From JBBROS01 sp965213855 (GTDB lineage: Bacteria; Pseudomonadota; Alphaproteobacteria; Acetobacterales; Acetobacteraceae), in assembly GCA_965213855.1 (NCBI GenBank), contig CBDCAA010000008.1, forward strand, positions 744,001 through 808,000: a stretch of DNA of 64,000 nucleotides, in the 5' to 3' direction. A program made the translations under genes and the position numbers. The notes under the pieces are model-generated. The model did not search any database, had not been told where the DNA came from, and saw only the letters and a list, made by a program, of their open reading frames with translations. Position 1 is the first letter of the stretch, and each line of letters begins with the position of its first letter. This document shows positions 61,154-64,000 of this stretch, piece by piece.

Positions 61154-61384
61154 ATGGCGGACGAGATCGCCGGGCTGTCCTTCGAGGATGCGCTGGCCGA
61201 GTTGGAAAAGATCGTGCGCGGACTCGAGGGCGGGCAGCAGAAGCTGGAGGATGCCATCACCGCATATGAGCGGGGCGCGGTGCTGCGGCGGCATTGCGAG
61301 GCGAAGCTGGCAGAGGCGGAGGCGCGGGTGCAGGCGATCGTGGAGCGGGCGGACGGGACGCTGGCGTTGAAGGTGATGGAGTGA
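61154..61384 (+). CDS. xseB: Exodeoxyribonuclease VII small subunit
   Basis: 76 aa. The helical core LSFEDALAELEKIVRGLEGG with GAVLRRHCEAKLAEAEARV matches XseB. It shares 4 bp with ispA (GTGA). The large subunit XseA is not in the window. Confidence 0.95.
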   Translation: MADEIAGLSFEDALAELEKIVRGLEGGQQKLEDAITAYERGAVLRRHCEAKLAEAEARVQAIVERADGTLALKVME

Positions 61385-62286
61385 GCGCGACGTTGGCGCG
61401 GGTGGACGTGCCGGCGGCATTGGCGGAGCAGGGGCGGGTGGTGGAGCAGGCGCTCGACGCGCTGCTGCCACTGCCCGACGGGCACGAGCGGCGGCTGCTG
61501 GAGGCGATGCGCTACGCGACGCTGAACGGCGGCAAGCGTCTGCGCGGCTTCTTGGTGATGGAGGTCGCCAGCCTGTTTGGAGTCGCGGTGGCCTGCGCGG
61601 CGCGGGTCGCGGCGTCGGTCGAGATGATGCACGCGTACAGCCTGGTGCACGACGACCTGCCGGCGATGGACGACGACGACTTACGGCGGGGGAAGCCGAG
61701 CACGCACCGCAAGTTCGATGAGGCGACGGCGATCCTGGCGGGTGACGCGCTGCAGGCGCGGGCCTTCGAGGTCCTGGCCGAGCCGGACACCCATGCGGAC
61801 GCGCTGGCGCGGTGCGAGCTGGTCCAGGCGCTGGGCCTGGCCAGCGGCGGGCGCGGCATGGCGGCCGGGCAGATGATCGACATGGTGACGGAGGGCGTCG
61901 CGCTGACCGCGGCCGACGTCGGCCGGCTGCAGGCGCTGAAGACAGGGCGGCTCATCCAGTATAGCGCGGAGGCCGGGGCCATCCTGGGGCGGGCGGCGCC
62001 GCCGCTTCGTCTGCAGGTGTTGGCCTATGGGAGGGATTTGGGGGCGGCGTTCCAGATCGCCGACGACGTGCTAGACGCGGTCGGCACGACCGAGGGCATC
62101 GGCAAGACGGCGGGCAAGGACGAGGCGGCGGGTAAGGCGACGCTGGTGGCTCTGCTGGGCGTGGAGCGTGCCCGCGTGCAGGCGGAGATGCTGGCCGACC
62201 AGGCCGTCGCTCACCTGGATGCGTTCGGGCCGGAGGCGGACCGGCTGCGCGCGCTGGCCGGGTTCGTGGTGCAGCGAGGGCATTGA
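61381..62286 (+). CDS. ispA: Farnesyl diphosphate synthase
   Basis: 301 aa polyprenyl synthetase. The first Asp-rich motif is HDDLPAMDDDDLRRG near residue 96 and the second is FQIADDVLD; GGKRLRG precedes them. GTG 61381 is coupled to xseB. In many alphaproteobacteria dxs follows ispA; here tlyA follows directly, overlapping by 4 bp. Confidence 0.94.
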   Translation: MSATLARVDVPAALAEQGRVVEQALDALLPLPDGHERRLLEAMRYATLNGGKRLRGFLVMEVASLFGVAVACAARVAASVEMMHAYSLVHDDLPAMDDDDLRRGKPSTHRKFDEATAILAGDALQARAFEVLAEPDTHADALARCELVQALGLASGGRGMAAGQMIDMVTEGVALTAADVGRLQALKTGRLIQYSAEAGAILGRAAPPLRLQVLAYGRDLGAAFQIADDVLDAVGTTEGIGKTAGKDEAAGKATLVALLGVERARVQAEMLADQAVAHLDAFGPEADRLRALAGFVVQRGH

Positions 62287-63023
62287 CCGCGCGCACGAGA
62301 GCCGATCAGGCGCTTGTGGAGCGCGGCCTGGTCGAGAGCCGGACGCGGGCGCAGGCGCTGATCATGGCTGGCAAGGTGTTCTCCGGCGAGCGGCGGGTGA
62401 CAAAAGCGGGCGAATGGCTGGGCGACGGCGCCGCGCTGGAGGTGCGGGGGCAGGATCATCCCTGGGCATCGCGGGGCGGCCTGAAGCTGGACCATGCGTT
62501 GCGGCATTTCGGGTTGTCGCCGGCGGGATCGGTCTGCGTGGACGTCGGTGCCAGCACCGGAGGGTTCACGAGCGTGCTGCTGCACCATGGCGCGGCGCGG
62601 GTGTATGCGGTCGATGTGGGGCATGGGCAGCTGGCCTGGTCGCTGCGCTCGGACCCGCGGGTGGTTGTGCTGGAGCGGGTCAACGCCCGACGCCTGAGCG
62701 CAGCCGAGGTGCCGGAGGCGCCGGGCGTGCTGGTGTGCGATGCGAGCTTCATCGGACTGCGCACGGTATTGCCGGCCGCCCTCGCGCTGTGCGCGCCTGG
62801 CGCCTGGGCGGTGGCGCTGATCAAGCCACAATTCGAGGCGGGACCAGACCAGGTGGGCAAGGGCGGGGTGGTGCGCGACCCGGCGGTGCATGCGGCCATC
62901 TGCGACCGGATCGCCGCGTGGTGGGCGGGGCTGCCCGGCTGGACGGTGCTGGGGATCGAGCGCAGCCCGATCACCGGGCCGGAGGGGAACGTCGAGTTCC
63001 TGATCGGCGCCCGCAAGGCGTGA
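62283..63023 (+). CDS. tlyA: TlyA-family rRNA 2'-O-methyltransferase (hemolysin A)
   Basis: 246 aa. N-terminal S4 domain (RADQALVERGLVESRTRAQALIMAG) and C-terminal FtsJ fold (CVDVGASTGGFTSVLL; VCDASFIGL; IKPQFE). Predicted to methylate cytidine 2'-OH in 16S/23S rRNA. Start TTG 62283 shares bases with the ispA stop. Confidence 0.93.
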   Translation: MTARTRADQALVERGLVESRTRAQALIMAGKVFSGERRVTKAGEWLGDGAALEVRGQDHPWASRGGLKLDHALRHFGLSPAGSVCVDVGASTGGFTSVLLHHGAARVYAVDVGHGQLAWSLRSDPRVVVLERVNARRLSAAEVPEAPGVLVCDASFIGLRTVLPAALALCAPGAWAVALIKPQFEAGPDQVGKGGVVRDPAVHAAICDRIAAWWAGLPGWTVLGIERSPITGPEGNVEFLIGARKA

Positions 63024-63070
63024 TCGGACGGCGCGGGGGGCTGGAGGATAGGAGGGGGAGCGCGGCGCGT

Positions 63071-63099
63071 TTGACAGCCGCGGCGGGGCCGCCTCTGCT
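63071..63099 (+). promoter_or_regulatory. Putative promoter of the TPP-enzyme genes
   Basis: TTGACA (63071-63076), a 17-nt GC-rich spacer and TCTGCT (63094-63099). The -10 is weak; the -35 is a perfect consensus. GGAGG lies 4 nt before ATG 63128. Confidence 0.4.
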
Positions 63100-63127
63100 T
63101 GCCGGGCAAGGGGCGTATGGAGGACCG

Positions 63128-63664
63128 ATGGAGGCCAGCGAGGGCGAGGCGGAGAGTTGGCCGGATCACGTGTTCGACGTGTTGAAACACAACGGGATCC
63201 GGCAGGTGGCGCTGGTGCCGGATGCCGGGCATGCGCGGCTGATCCGGCGGTGCCTTGTCGATCCGGCCATGGTGGTGGTGACGCTCACGACGGAGGAAGA
63301 GGGCATCGCCATGCTGTCCGGTGCGTGGCTGGGCGGCGACAAGGGCGTGCTGCTGATGCAGAGCTCGGGCGTGGGCAACTGCATCAACATGCTGTCGCTG
63401 CCGCTGCTGCACCGGACGCCGATGCCGATGATCGTGACGATGCGGGGCGATTTCGGTGAGTTCAACCCGGCGCAGGTGCCGATGGGCGCGGCGACGCAGA
63501 CGGTGCTGGAGGCGATGGGGACGGTGGTGCGGCGGGCCGACCACGCGGCGGACGTGGCGCCGACGGCGGATGCGATGCTGCGGATGGCGTTCAACACGTT
63601 CCGGCCGACGGCGACACTGATCGGGCAACGGGTGCTGGGCGCCAAGACGTTTGGGAAGGACTGA
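63128..63664 (+). CDS. TPP-dependent decarboxylase, alpha (PYR) subunit
   Basis: 178 aa. Matches the pyrimidine-binding half of thiamine-diphosphate enzymes: TTEEEGIAMLSGAWLGG holds the catalytic Glu, and SSGVGNCINML follows. Size fits the separate alpha subunit of sulfopyruvate/phosphonopyruvate decarboxylases. The beta subunit starts 4 bp downstream. The substrate cannot be assigned. Confidence 0.82.
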   Translation: MEASEGEAESWPDHVFDVLKHNGIRQVALVPDAGHARLIRRCLVDPAMVVVTLTTEEEGIAMLSGAWLGGDKGVLLMQSSGVGNCINMLSLPLLHRTPMPMIVTMRGDFGEFNPAQVPMGAATQTVLEAMGTVVRRADHAADVAPTADAMLRMAFNTFRPTATLIGQRVLGAKTFGKD

Positions 63665-63668
63665 GCAG

Positions 63669-64000
63669 ATGCTGGATCGGCGGGAGCTGTGCCGGGCGGT
63701 GCTGGCCGACCGGGGCGGGATGCTGGTGGTGGCCGGGCTGGGGGCGCCGGCGTGGGACATCACGGCGGTGGGCGACCGGGCCGAGAACCTGCCGCTGTGG
63801 GGCGGCATGGGCGGCGCGGCGATGATCGGGCTTGGCCTGGCGCTGGCGCAGCCGGGGCGCAAGGTGCTGGTGATCACTGGCGATGGCGAGATGCTGATGG
63901 GTCTCGGGAGCCTGGCGACGATCGCGGTGCAGGCGCCGCCGAACCTCGCCATCCTGGTGCAGGACAACGAGCACTACGGCGAGACGGGCGGGCAGGAGAC
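63669..64000 (+). CDS. TPP-dependent decarboxylase, beta (PP) subunit (partial)
   Basis: The first 110 residues run to the window end. The TPP-binding motif is visible: ITGDGEMLMGLGSLATI, followed by VQDNEHYGETGGQE; the Asn near the end of the motif is present. This is the ComE-like partner of the preceding gene, together one active site. Truncated by the window edge. Confidence 0.82.
   Translation, partial: MLDRRELCRAVLADRGGMLVVAGLGAPAWDITAVGDRAENLPLWGGMGGAAMIGLGLALAQPGRKVLVITGDGEMLMGLGSLATIAVQAPPNLAILVQDNEHYGETGGQE

Overview
The window is GC-rich, gene-dense bacterial DNA with no tRNA, rRNA, prophage, insertion sequence or CRISPR array that I can see. The gene content points to an alphaproteobacterium, most likely Rhodospirillales/Acetobacteraceae-like. 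Indicators are a CarD-type regulator, FdxA, DUF1244 and GapR (DUF2312) proteins, xseB-ispA-tlyA order, a SUV3-like helicase next to an S4 protein, and a LivM-LivG fusion. The taxonomy is inferred from gene families only.

Layout. 1-3.6 kb: end of an alpha/beta-hydrolase gene, allophanate hydrolase, and a beta-helix protein with two CBM60-like repeats. 3.6-8.4 kb: RlmM-like methyltransferase, a MalF/MalG permease pair, a MarR regulator and an M17 aminopeptidase. 8.5-13.6 kb: SUV3-like helicase, S4 protein, FdxA, CarD and a Bax-inhibitor-like membrane protein. 13.7-20.4 kb: ybbP-ybbA divergent from tesA, then thpR, a UDG-family protein, an SDR and a membrane protein. 20.6-23.5 kb: LysM membrane protein, OmpA-like lipoprotein, SEL1-repeat protein. 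23.5-29.6 kb: a glycoside hydrolase and a Liv-type ABC transporter. 29.7-36.7 kb: chemoreceptor, exported protein, glycerate 2-kinase plus pyruvate kinase, DUF1244, GapR, small lipoprotein. 36.7-40.1 kb: a fused LplT-PlsC-acyl-ACP synthetase. 40.2-44.5 kb: a catabolic cassette (periplasmic binding protein, acyl-CoA dehydrogenase, CoA-transferase, IclR). 45-50.1 kb: TetR divergent from acyltransferase, PAP2 and a rifampin-phosphotransferase-like dikinase. 50.1-57.5 kb: UDP-sugar epimerase/decarboxylase, exported protein, aminotransferase, zinc-ribbon protein, cobT-cobS-cobC, DinB. 57.6-64 kb: ROK kinase, DoxX-like protein, phosphoesterase, coiled-coil protein, TusA, HDAC-like deacetylase, xseB-ispA-tlyA, and a split TPP decarboxylase running off the edge.

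The most interesting signal is regulatory. The same palindrome, TGAAC-N3-GTTCA, occurs twice in front of the LplT-PlsC-Aas gene (about 36.7 kb) and three times (one copy imperfect) between the tetR gene and the acyltransferase-PAP2-dikinase operon (about 45.7 kb). This suggests a TetR-controlled phospholipid-remodelling regulon that includes an unassigned ATP-dependent dikinase of rifampin-phosphotransferase architecture. A second clear switch is a perfect 19-bp palindrome just downstream of a good promoter in front of the IclR-containing catabolic cassette.
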